Source of the DNA: Bacteroidota bacterium
GTDB lineage: Bacteria; Bacteroidota; Bacteroidia; Cytophagales; Cyclobacteriaceae
Assembly (NCBI GenBank): GCA_023417065.1
Contig: JAEZGH010000202.1
Span: forward strand, 62,001-126,000
Direction: 5' to 3'
DNA length: 64,000 nucleotides
This document shows positions 17,978-25,844 of this stretch, in pieces (the first letter of the stretch is position 1; the number at the start of each line of letters is the position of its first letter). The notes beneath the pieces are model-generated. The model made no database searches. It saw nothing but the letters and a program-made list of their open reading frames with translations, and was not told where the DNA came from. Both the position numbers and the translations under genes were made by a program.

Positions 17978-20110
17978 TCACAATCCGTCGGGAAGCGCGA
18001 ACGCCACGTAGCTGTCGCCCTTGGGTGCACCGAGCTTTGTACCGCCACATGCTATGGCTATATATTGTTTGCCATTGACTTCATAGATACTTGGCGTTGC
18101 AAAGGCCGCGGCAGGTAACTGCGTTTCCCAAAGCAATGTTCCATCTTTCATGTTGTACGCGCGAAACATGCCATCTTTCGTTCCGGCAATAAACAACACA
18201 CCGCTCTTTGTAATTGCGGGGCCGCCGTAACTCTCTGCGCCTGTCTGAGGGATTCCAAGTTTTTTCTCAAGATCTGTAGTGCCATAAATTTTCTTCCATA
18301 CGTATTCACCCGTGTTAAGGTCAATGGCATTAAGCGTTCCCCACGGTGGGGCAATTGCCGGATAGCCATCCTGATCCAGGAATTTCGTAAAACCAGAGAT
18401 AGCATATCGGTCCGGGTCGGAATTGTCTCCGCTCATCACCTCCTCTTTGTCGCCCTGCCATTTATCGCCATAAAGAAATGCTACCAATGTTTCTTTCTCT
18501 TTGTCGGACAACTGACTAAACGCGGGCATCATGCCTTTGCCGCGCGTGATTATGTTTAACACGTGGTCGCGCTCCCATCTGTCCGTGGGATCAATAAGAG
18601 AGGGGAAGCCACTGGCGGCATTGCCTTTTCGTTCTGAACCGTGACATGCGGAACAATGGGCAGCGTAGACCTGTTGACCGGGGTGTGTTAATTCCTGAGA
18701 CGCGGCGTTCTTCTTGTTGAGAGAGATGAGCCACGCCATTTCGTTGCTGTTGACGTACATGATTCCGTCGGGATCCACAGCAGCGCCACCCCATTCGGCA
18801 CCTCCATCCAAACCGGGGAATATAATCGATCCCCGTGATGTGAGAGGAGTGAAGGGACCTTCAAAACGGCTCTGACGAAATTTTTCGAGCAGGTCGTCCC
18901 GGTATCGGGAATATGGATTGATATCGTCCTCGGTGAGTATCTGCCGTGCATAGGGCGCGGGCTTGACCGGTAGCGGTTGCGTTGGGGAGGTCTTCTCGCC
19001 AGGTATATCCGAATCCGGAACAGGAACTTCTTCGATCGGAAAGAGGGGTTCGCCAGTCTCGCGGTTGAACAGGAACACAAAACCCTGCTTAGTAACCTGT
19101 GCCACCGCGTCAATACGTTTGCCGTTGCGTTTTACGGTTACAAGATTTGGTGGCGCCGGCGCATCGCGGTCGAGGATGTCGTGACGAACAAACTGATAGT
19201 GCCACTTCTTCTTTCCTGTGCGTGCATCAAGCGCTAGCAAACAGTTTGCAAACAGGTTGTCGCCGTGGCGGTTTCCGCCCCAGAAGTCGAATGCCGCTGA
19301 ACCTGTCGGCACATATACAATCCCGCGTTTCTTGTCTACCGCCATACCAGCCCAGTTGTTCGCGCCACCAATATTCCCGCTCTTATACGCATCCGGTGGC
19401 CAGGTTTCATAACCTTCGTCACCCGGACCGGGAATTGTCTTGAATACCCATTCGAGTTTTCCTGTGCGGATATTGAACGCCTGGATATGGCCAAAGGCGG
19501 CGTCGTAATCTTCGGAGACGCGCAGGGGCATGATGATCAAGTCCTCGAAGACTGTTCCGGGTGTGTTCGAAATGACAAACTTGTCCTGCGCTGCATCCCC
19601 AAGGCCGGCACTGAGCTTCACCTTCCCGCTGTCGCCGAATGATACAATGTGTTTTCCGGTTTTTGCTTCTATGGCGTTGAGGTATCCTTCTTTGGTGTAA
19701 AGAATTCGTTTGTCGTCGCCATCTTCCCAATAGGAAAGCCCACGTGCCGTACCATACCACGTTGCTTCTGTGGTATCGCGAATGCGCCAGATCTCTTCTC
19801 CTGTGGTGGCGTCGAGTGCGAAGGGTTGAATGGTGGCCGTCATGCCAAAAAGCACCCCATCAACGATCAGGGGGTTGCACTGGATTTGGCCGCTGTCGCT
19901 GGTGTGATACTCCCACACCATTTTGAGTTGAGCGACATTCTCCGGAGTTACTTGCGTGAGGGTGGAGTAGTGGTTACGGTCAGAGCCCCCGAGGTACTCG
20001 CGCCACTCGCGGTTTTCGACGATTTCGTTCTCGTTGTGACTGCATTGAAGAAAAAGGTGGCCACAGAAAAACAACAGAGCTGTGGTTACGATGAATTTCA
20101 TCCGATTCAT
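17978..20110 (-). CDS. PQQ-dependent dehydrogenase with cytochrome c domain, lipoprotein
   Basis: A 710-residue exported quinoprotein. The signal peptide ends in a lipobox (LFLQC), then the propeller begins (EYLGGSDRNHYSTLTQVTP). PQQ-propeller repeats include LDATTGEEIWRI, NIRTGKLEWVFKT, LDARTGKKKWHYQF and NLNTGEYVWK-type segments. A cytochrome c domain with heme site CSACH (about residue 485) is inserted between the middle repeats, so electrons can pass within one polypeptide. The family includes membrane glucose and alcohol dehydrogenases that oxidise sugars or alcohols in the periplasm; the substrate here is unknown. ATG 20110 (or 20101) is used because the longer frame to 20194 would hide the signal peptide. 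No PQQ synthesis genes are in the window. Confidence 0.9.
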   Translation of the reverse strand: MNRMKFIVTTALLFFCGHLFLQCSHNENEIVENREWREYLGGSDRNHYSTLTQVTPENVAQLKMVWEYHTSDSGQIQCNPLIVDGVLFGMTATIQPFALDATTGEEIWRIRDTTEATWYGTARGLSYWEDGDDKRILYTKEGYLNAIEAKTGKHIVSFGDSGKVKLSAGLGDAAQDKFVISNTPGTVFEDLIIMPLRVSEDYDAAFGHIQAFNIRTGKLEWVFKTIPGPGDEGYETWPPDAYKSGNIGGANNWAGMAVDKKRGIVYVPTGSAAFDFWGGNRHGDNLFANCLLALDARTGKKKWHYQFVRHDILDRDAPAPPNLVTVKRNGKRIDAVAQVTKQGFVFLFNRETGEPLFPIEEVPVPDSDIPGEKTSPTQPLPVKPAPYARQILTEDDINPYSRYRDDLLEKFRQSRFEGPFTPLTSRGSIIFPGLDGGAEWGGAAVDPDGIMYVNSNEMAWLISLNKKNAASQELTHPGQQVYAAHCSACHGSERKGNAASGFPSLIDPTDRWERDHVLNIITRGKGMMPAFSQLSDKEKETLVAFLYGDKWQGDKEEVMSGDNSDPDRYAISGFTKFLDQDGYPAIAPPWGTLNAIDLNTGEYVWKKIYGTTDLEKKLGIPQTGAESYGGPAITKSGVLFIAGTKDGMFRAYNMKDGTLLWETQLPAAAFATPSIYEVNGKQYIAIACGGTKLGAPKGDSYVAFALPDGL

Positions 20111-20393
20111 TTTGGACTGGCGAGTAGGGTAGTTAATCACGTAAATTATTAAGGATTTCCATAAGGTGGGTAAAATTCCGATGCGGCTGTTCAAGAAGAT
20201 TGAAAGAGAGGGGCTTATTATCCTGTTCTTACCTGTTGCCGGTCCTCCCCCGATCTTGAACCTGGATCAGAAATCCGTTCCAACACACATGAAGATTAAC
20301 GGAAACTGACGCCCCCTACCGGCGAAACATGCCCGTCTCCTAAAGCGAGCTGCAGGATTGGCTAAATTCGGTGTTTATACAACCCCGTTTGCG

Positions 20394-21353
20394 ATGAATA
20401 AGAAACAAATTTGCTCTTTCGGTGTATGTGTCGCGCTGGTTATTGGCGTGCTGGCTTGCAGTGATGAGGGGGAAAAGCCCGGATGTGATACATTTTCTCC
20501 TGCGGATTCTGTGTGCTTCTGCACAAAGTACCCGGAGGATGTCGCTTGCGTGGAGGAGCCCACAACATTTTCGATTGACCTGCACACGGATGAGGTGGTC
20601 GCGCTTACTCCGCATTCAGCGAGCGGAACGATTTGGTGCAAAGGTTTTTCTATTGGTAGTTCAATCTATGTGATTGATCGTCAATCGGAGTCTCCGCATC
20701 CGTTTTGGAAGTTTGATATCGAAGGCAGTGGTTCCTGGCAGGCACTCGCGGACTTCCCCGGAACGCGTTACGGACTAACCGGATCCGCCGATGGCAAAGG
20801 CTATGCGAGTAGTTATGCTTCAAATAAATTCTGGCAGTACGATCCTGCTTCGAATGAATGGACTCCCCTGGATGATCTTCCTTTCAGTCCCGGGGAAACG
20901 CATTGGGTTGAATACAAAGGAAAATACTATGTGCCCAATCACGCGGGCATATATGAGTTCAATCCCACAAACAAAGAATGGACGAAATACTCGGAGCAGA
21001 CATTGTCGGGTTTTGGAGCGCTCTTTTTGCTGGGTGACGACATTTATTGGTGGAATGTCAATGATGATCAGATGAAGCGTTTCAACTTTGTGACCAAAGC
21101 TTTGGAAGTGCACGATTTACCCGACGGTTTCAATAAGAGCGTTACCTTTAATAATCCGTTTGTGTTGGACAATACAGCATATCTCGTAGATTTTAAAACG
21201 TTGTGGATATTTGACAGTGAAACAAAGACCTGGTCGGGAAACGATGAGATCATTACCTCTGGCAGCAGCTATGCTGACGACGTATTCGTATTGGGTGGCA
21301 AGGCATATATCATCGACGACGGGCGCGTCAGGGTGTTTGGGACCGTGGAATAG
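20394..21353 (+). CDS. Beta-propeller (Kelch-like) lipoprotein
   Basis: A 319-residue lipoprotein. The signal peptide ends in a lipobox (VIGVLAC) followed by SDEGEKPG. The mature part has repeated blades of the Kelch or galactose-oxidase type: KFDIEGSGSWQALADFPG, QYDPASNEWTPLDDLPFS, EFNPTNKEWTKYSEQ, RFNFVTKALEVHDLPDG and IFDSETKTWSGND. These give about six blades, enough for a propeller. A Cys-rich insert (DTFSPADSVCFCTKYPEDVAC) lies just after the anchor. Such proteins bind ligands or sugars on the surface or in the periplasm; no function is clear. ATG 20394 is preferred to the TTG at 20358 because it gives a normal lipoprotein signal. Confidence 0.8.
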   Translation: MNKKQICSFGVCVALVIGVLACSDEGEKPGCDTFSPADSVCFCTKYPEDVACVEEPTTFSIDLHTDEVVALTPHSASGTIWCKGFSIGSSIYVIDRQSESPHPFWKFDIEGSGSWQALADFPGTRYGLTGSADGKGYASSYASNKFWQYDPASNEWTPLDDLPFSPGETHWVEYKGKYYVPNHAGIYEFNPTNKEWTKYSEQTLSGFGALFLLGDDIYWWNVNDDQMKRFNFVTKALEVHDLPDGFNKSVTFNNPFVLDNTAYLVDFKTLWIFDSETKTWSGNDEIITSGSSYADDVFVLGGKAYIIDDGRVRVFGTVE

Positions 21354-21501
21354 GGATGGTCCTGGAGCCTGAGACGCTGACCTCCGGGTTTCCCGAAATG
21401 GAGGTGACTCCCCACGGCAGACAGTTGGTCAATCAGAAATCAGAACTTCGGCACTCTCCGACATGACCCCGGGATGACCTGCAGGTCACCTCATGTGATC
21501 C

Positions 21502-21537
21502 GCGGTGATGTCGCGGTTATGTTGCGGTGATGTTGCG
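21502..21537. repeat. 11-bp tandem repeat, three and a part copies
   Basis: GCGGTGATGTC, GCGGTTATGTT and GCGGTGATGTT follow each other, then GCG begins a fourth unit. The units differ at two positions. It lies in the gene-free region between the propeller lipoprotein and dnaX. Confidence 0.75.
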
Positions 21538-21878
21538 CTTTAAGTAGCCTAAACCGAGGCAGGACCGTGGAAACCCCGTTTCATTATCGGGGTGCATAAC
21601 AGCTCCTGTCGAGGATACCAGGAGCTCCTGTTGAAGTGATATCATGTTCGGGAAAGTTAGGACCAGGCAGGACTGTTGCCGATTGCCGGAATGCCGGTTG
21701 CCGATTGGCCCGATTTTACAACATTTATGGTTGTTCGCTTCAGGTGCGAAGGTTCAAAAATCAGGGTTCAATTTAAGGGTGACCGTGCAGCCTTAGGTTA
21801 CGGTTAATATACCCATTCTCCACTCTTCCTCCACTCTTCCTTTATTAAAACATGCTTATTACTCATCTGGATGTGCGT

Positions 21879-21922
21879 AATTTCTGGTCGCTTTCTTAGT
21901 ATAAAAGCGACCAGCAGAAATG
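21879..21922. other. Long imperfect hairpin
   Basis: CTGGTCGCTTT (21884-21894) pairs perfectly with AAAGCGACCAG (21904-21914) around a 9-base loop, and the flanks ATTTCT/AGAAAT extend the stem across a small bulge. No T-run follows on either side, so a terminator is unlikely; a structured RNA or binding site is possible. Confidence 0.55.
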
Positions 21923-22117
21923 GGGTTCATCAGCGTCACCGATGCTGATTCGTCGCGCACGGACATCATGTTGGCAGCGCCGTCGTTGCCGTCCGAAACC
22001 CCGCCCGTAGGGGTGGAATGTTCATAAACCCATACTAATGGTAAAGAAACCCAATTCGTGGCAGTTGGGGGAAGAGCATCTCAATCACATAACAATCCCC
22101 TAATCCCCTAATCCTGA

Positions 22118-23856
22118 TCAGAAGTCAGTATCCAGGCCCAGCCTGTCTTTCAATTCCCGGAGCATAGGGTTTCTCGCGACGAGGTAATCGAACTTTTCGC
22201 GGTTGGTATAGATCACCTTGCGTTCGTCGGCCACCCGCAGTTCGCCGGTGATGTTGATGCTTTGGTTGTGAAGGCGATCGCGGAGGAAGGTCGTGAGGTC
22301 ACTGCGCAGGTTGGTGAGCATCATCTCCTGGACAGGATTGTGCAAAGGTACCGTTATGCTACCACCGTTAAGCTCATACTCCTGGGTGAGCAGCTGGTAT
22401 TCAGCCTGGAATTTCTTGCGCGTTTCGGCGAACTCGTTCCAGACCGACCTGAGTTGTTCAGGCGTGAACGGCGTATCCGGCTCGCGCTGAATTTCAGTTG
22501 TCGCGGCCTCCTCCTTCCTGGGCTCAACCTTCAGCAGACTCGAAAGTTTGACGGTGGTCTTGGGTGCATCCTTGAATTTTGATTTGGATGCGAAGTCCGG
22601 CTTCGTCGAAATAAGGGGTATCGGCGCCGACCCATCGGCAGATTTCTCCGGCTGCGGTGCATTACCGGAGGGTGATCTCGGTGGGGGTTCTGTTCCGTTG
22701 ACAGGAGCGTCCGCCTCTTCGGATTCTACACTAATTTTTTTTTTAAGCCTACCTCGCTGGTAAGTACGCCTTCCTGATTTATGGTGAGCTGTTGCACCGG
22801 AATGACTGCGGCAACGTGCGCCATCTTCATCAGGGCAAGTTCTACAGAGAGGCGTTGGTTCTTGCTGGACTTATAGTTGATATCGCACTGGTTGGCGATG
22901 TTGAGCCACGTCAGCAGGAGGGAAGGCGAGGCAGTTTGTGCCTGCTGTGCATATTTCTTCCTGACGCTGTCGGGAACCTCCATCAGCATAACGGTACGGC
23001 TATCCTGCGATACCAGCAGGTTGCGGAAGTGTTCGCTAAGACCAACGATAAAATTATGTCCGTCGAAACCTTTTTTCAGGATTTCGTCGAGGAGGAGCAG
23101 AGGCTGTGTGTGGTTTCTGGTAAGCAGCGAGTCAACAACCTGGAAGTAGTAGTCATAATCCAGGATATGGAGGTTGCTCAGCGTAGACTTGAAGGTTACA
23201 CCTTTGCCAGCGGCGTAGGTCACCATCAGGTCGAAGATAGAGAGGGCGTCGCGAAGGGCGCCATCTGCCTTTTGAGAAATCAGGTGCAGCGCTTCGTCCT
23301 CAGCGGGAATACCTTCGCGTTCAGCGATTTTCTTCAAGTGATTGGAAATGTCGCTGATCTGAATGCGGTTGAAATCAAAGATCTGGCAGCGCGACAGGAT
23401 CGTAGGGATTACCTTGTGTTTTTCTGTGGTTGCCAGAATAAAGATCGCATACGACGGCGGTTCTTCAAGCGTCTTCAGGAAGGCGTTGAAGGCGGCGTTC
23501 GAGAGCATGTGAACCTCGTCGATGATGTACACCTTGAATTTTCCGAACTGAGGAGGGTATCGCACCTGGTCAATCAGGTTGCGGATATCCTCGACGGAGT
23601 TGTTAGACGCCGCGTCGAGTTCAAAAATGTTAAGGGAGTTGTTTTCGGTTCTTTCTTCGAAGCCGTTGATCAGGCGCGCCACGATCCGCGCGCAGGTAGT
23701 TTTTCCAACGCCCCGGGGACCACAGAAGAGGAGTGCCTGGGCGAGTTTGTTGTTGTCAATCGCGTTTTTGAGGGTTGTGGTGATATGTTCCTGACCAACA
23801 ACCTCATCGAACCCGGTAGGGCGGTATTTTCGTGCCGATACAACAAAATTCTCCAT
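22118..23856 (-). CDS. dnaX: DNA polymerase III subunit tau/gamma, read through an A10 frameshift site
   Basis: The clamp-loader ATPase. From ATG 23856 the zero frame gives a 376-residue gamma-like product ending at 22726, with Walker A GPRGVGKTT, IIDEVHML and SRC motifs. The phylum-typical lack of the zinc-finger cysteines is seen between CARIVARL and NIFELDAASNN. At 22744-22735 the minus strand has ten A; the zero frame stops two codons later (Lys-Lys-Lys-Leu-Val-stop). A -1 shift opens a frame to 22118 and gives a 579-residue tau-like protein whose linker (PPPRSPSGNAPQPEKSADG) leads into a C-terminal domain (FTPEQLRSVWNEFAETRKKF, LRELKDRLGLDTDF). The effective length after the shift, 1740 bases, is an exact multiple of three. 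Natural recoding, as in E. coli or Thermus dnaX, is likely; an assembly error in the homopolymer is the main alternative. Confidence 0.88.
22726..22744 (-). promoter_or_regulatory. dnaX recoding site: ten-A run followed by stop
   Basis: On the minus strand GGCTT is followed by ten A (22744-22735) and TTAGTGTAG, so the zero frame ends at TAG 22728-22726. Upstream AGCGAGGTAGG resembles the Shine-Dalgarno-like stimulator of E. coli dnaX. No strong downstream stem-loop is visible, so RNA polymerase slippage on the A-run is at least as likely as ribosomal shifting. Confidence 0.7.
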
Positions 23857-24157
23857 CGCAGCCCGCAAGATAGAATTTCAGATTTCAGTTTTCAAAGAAA
23901 TCCGGTGAGTTGCCGGACAAATTTTTGGAGGTTTTCCCGGGGCAGTTTTCGGGTCCGCGCCTCAACTTAGAAATCGACTTCAATTCCGCGACAGCAAATC
24001 TCAAGCTGCTAACGAGTTACGGAAAAACGCCAAAACTTAACCCCCTTATAGCTCCGGGAACCAAAACCAACTTATCTTTGTATTTCAGATTCCTGATTTC
24101 CAATTCTTCCGGCGCGTAGCGGAGGTTACCCTAGAAACTTGAAACCAGGAATAACAT
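23857..24157. other. Divergent region between dnaX and ssrA
   Basis: A 301-base gap. It holds the start region of dnaX (minus) and a promoter for ssrA (plus). A 69-codon plus-strand frame at 23910-24119 has no recognisable features and is rejected. Nothing else was found. Confidence 0.5.
24073..24080 (+). promoter_or_regulatory. Putative ssrA promoter -7 box
   Basis: TATCTTTG is a perfect match to TAnnTTTG, 78 bases before the mature tmRNA 5' end. A 5' leader of about 70 bases would be removed by processing. No clear -33 element was seen. Confidence 0.5.
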
Positions 24158-24548
24158 GGGGCCGACCGGTTTTGACAGGATGCGTGAGGTCGTATGTAAG
24201 CATGCAGGCTCATTGGATGAGAGCCTTGAAAGATAGTCCAGAATCATACTTGGCGAGTCTAACTACGCCATGGCTGCTTAATCTGTCCTGAGGATAGATT
24301 AGCCTCGTCCCGATAAGATCGGGAAAGCCATCATCGCTCAGCGCTACCGTTTTGCCGGTGCTGAATCAGCGGTGTCGTAAGGCAGAACTGCTCCGCGCGA
24401 TGTTGCTAAGCGCGGCTAAGCCACAGCGACTAAGGGAAAGCTTAGGGTGTTGTCTTCCTTACTTTCTTCGAAAACCTAAAGCCAACTAAGCATGTAGAAG
24501 GTACGGGTTCATCTTCTCTGGACCAGAGTTCGATTCTCTGCGGCTCCA
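24158..24548 (+). ncRNA. ssrA: Transfer-messenger RNA
   Basis: The 5' end GGGGCCG (24158-24164) pairs with CGGCTCC (24541-24547) to form the alanine-tRNA-like acceptor stem, with A24548 as discriminator; the CCA is not encoded. A T-arm with GGTTCGA-like CAGAGTTCGATTCTCTG lies just before it. The tag reading frame is GGC GAG TCT AAC TAC GCC ATG GCT GCT TAA (24252-24281), giving the tag GESNYAMAA, which ends in the Ala-Ala recognised by ClpXP-type proteases. tmRNA rescues stalled ribosomes together with SmpB (not in the window) and marks the product for degradation. Several pseudoknot-like pairings follow the tag (e.g. CTGAGGATAG, GCGCGG). It is expressed from its own promoter and ended by the terminator at 24571. 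Confidence 0.95.
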
Positions 24549-24570
24549 CTCATTGTCTACCCAAGACAAA

Positions 24571-24614
24571 AAAGCCTTGAAATCATGATTGGTTTCAGGG
24601 CTTTTGATTTTTTT
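24571..24614 (+). terminator. Intrinsic terminator after ssrA
   Basis: AAAGCCTTGAAA (24571-24582) pairs with TTTCAGGGCTTT (24593-24604), one G-T wobble, 10-base loop, followed by T-rich sequence. The right arm and tail recur as a lone half at 37781. The 233 bases from here to the next gene hold no recognised element. Confidence 0.85.
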
Positions 24615-24847
24615 GGAGTCAGTCGCCTTCCACAGATTGTCGGCTCAGGATGAATAGGCGGAAGACACGAGGACATATAGCTTCATGGGGTCATTATTTG
24701 TGATAATTTATTATTTTGACGATAACGGTGTGCGACCTATGCCAGAATCACACAGTCTTAATTAAACGGCATGACTAATTTTTGGTCAACCCCCGTATTC
24801 GCTCAAATGGGATCAGACAATCTACACATCGTGTTATCAAAATAAGT

Positions 24848-25138
24848 ATGGGCTACGATCTTCACATCACAAGGAAGGAGCACTGGATTGACGAGGATGA
24901 CTCGGCAGAAATATCTCTGCAGGAATGGCAGAATTACGTTCAGAGCGATGATGAAATGGAAATGGAGAGTAGGGCGATCGGTACTACTCCCGGCGACGAC
25001 ATCGTTGCGTTGGAGGTCGAGAGCCTCGCTTTTTGGAGGAATTACTCAGGACACGGTAGAGATGGCAACAAAGCATGGTTTCTGTTCCGAAACGGAGAGA
25101 TCGTTGTGAAGAATCCGGCGAGATCAGAAATAAAATGA
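24848..25138 (+). CDS. Small hypothetical protein (MGYDLHITR type)
   Basis: A 96-residue protein. It begins MGYDLHITRKEHWIDED, an opening shared by a set of small uncharacterised bacterial proteins, and contains ISLQEWQNYVQSDDEME and a C-terminal AWFLFRNGEIVVKNP strand pair. The size and alternation of aromatic and charged residues suggest a small alpha/beta fold. No signal peptide or membrane segment is present, so it is probably cytoplasmic. The ATG at 24848 is preferred to an upstream ATG-less frame from 24782, because the family opening begins there. Upstream context is the tmRNA terminator, downstream is a small membrane protein after 197 empty bases. No function can be assigned. Confidence 0.7.
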   Translation: MGYDLHITRKEHWIDEDDSAEISLQEWQNYVQSDDEMEMESRAIGTTPGDDIVALEVESLAFWRNYSGHGRDGNKAWFLFRNGEIVVKNPARSEIK

Positions 25139-25335
25139 TTGCCATTGCCACCTCTCTGAAAGCGAAAGTGCAGGGCGATGACGGTGAGGAATATACATAT
25201 TGAACCGGTGCGGAAAAAAAGATGTGGTGGGAATTCTGGCTGTAATAACGTAATGAATAACGCTCTGCAAATTTGTGACATATCCAGATGCAATTGCAGA
25301 TTCTGATCGAGCAGGCACGGTGACAAATTGAATCG

Positions 25336-25626
25336 ATGAACGAAGAATTCAAAAAGGGAGTTTCAGTCGGATTGACAATATATCTCGTATTCGCAGTCAT
25401 TGCAATCGTTACGCATCTGATTACCGGATGGGACTATCCTCACGGACCTCCAATAAGTTTTGGTGTGATTATGATTGCCGCAGTTGTCGGAATGATTCGA
25501 TTCTTCACTAACCTTTGGCGAATAACGTCTGACAATAAAAAGGATCGGGCAAAGGGAGAGATGCTTGTTCACGCCGGACTTTTTGGGCTTATCCTTGTAG
25601 CATTTCTTTCGCTATCACATATGTAG
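25336..25626 (+). CDS. Small integral membrane protein
   Basis: A 96-residue protein with three hydrophobic segments at about residues 10-30 (VGLTIYLVFAVIAIVTHLI), 42-60 (FGVIMIAAVVGMIRFF) and 78-94 (LVHAGLFGLILVAFLSL). A conserved-looking GWDYPHGPP loop separates the first two, and a basic loop (SDNKKDRAKGE) the last two, which would place the C-terminal loop in the cytoplasm under the positive-inside rule. I recognise no family. It has its own small gap on each side (197 and 218 bases) without visible promoters or terminators. The coding call rests on clean topology and the ATG start. Confidence 0.65.
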   Translation: MNEEFKKGVSVGLTIYLVFAVIAIVTHLITGWDYPHGPPISFGVIMIAAVVGMIRFFTNLWRITSDNKKDRAKGEMLVHAGLFGLILVAFLSLSHM

Positions 25627-25844
25627 TTTGTGGTCTGTATAAACCCTAACGTCAGTTCAGGATTTGAAGAATTGCGCCATTTTTTTATTTTTATATACGT
25701 GTTGATTTCTTGTGCAGGCTGACTGTTTGCTCTGCTTGTAGTAATTACGACAGAGAATCCAAAGAATCTGTTTAGCGTCTTGACTGATGTTCGGGCTGAC
25801 TTCCCTTCAAACCTGTACCATCAGATGAATACCCCTGCACAAAA

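Larger units (their letters stand above)
21354..22117. other. Gene-free, hairpin-rich region downstream of dnaX
   Basis: No frame over 60 codons is present in 764 bases. It holds a 14-bp palindrome TGACCTGCAGGTCA (21475-21488), an 11-bp tandem repeat (21502-21537), ACCCCG/CGGGGT (about 21572-21592), AGCTCCTG/CAGGAGCT (21601-21626), a long hairpin (21879-21922) and CCGGTTGCCGATTG (21694-21707), which has a near copy at 49991. It may be an intergenic repeat cluster or contain small RNAs. Confidence 0.5.

Noticed and set aside
17978..20194. Start of the PQQ gene at 20194
   Set aside because: It would place 28 residues before a normal lipoprotein signal; ATG 20110 is better.
21354..22117. CRISPR array in the repeat-rich gap
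   Set aside because: The repeats are 11 bp without spacers, and the stems are single copies, not a regular array.
22792..23970. A 392-codon plus-strand frame opposite dnaX
   Set aside because: It mirrors a conserved gene, has no family motif and no plausible start signal; it is a codon-bias shadow.
23910..24119. A 69-codon frame before tmRNA
   Set aside because: It covers the tmRNA promoter box and shows no motif.
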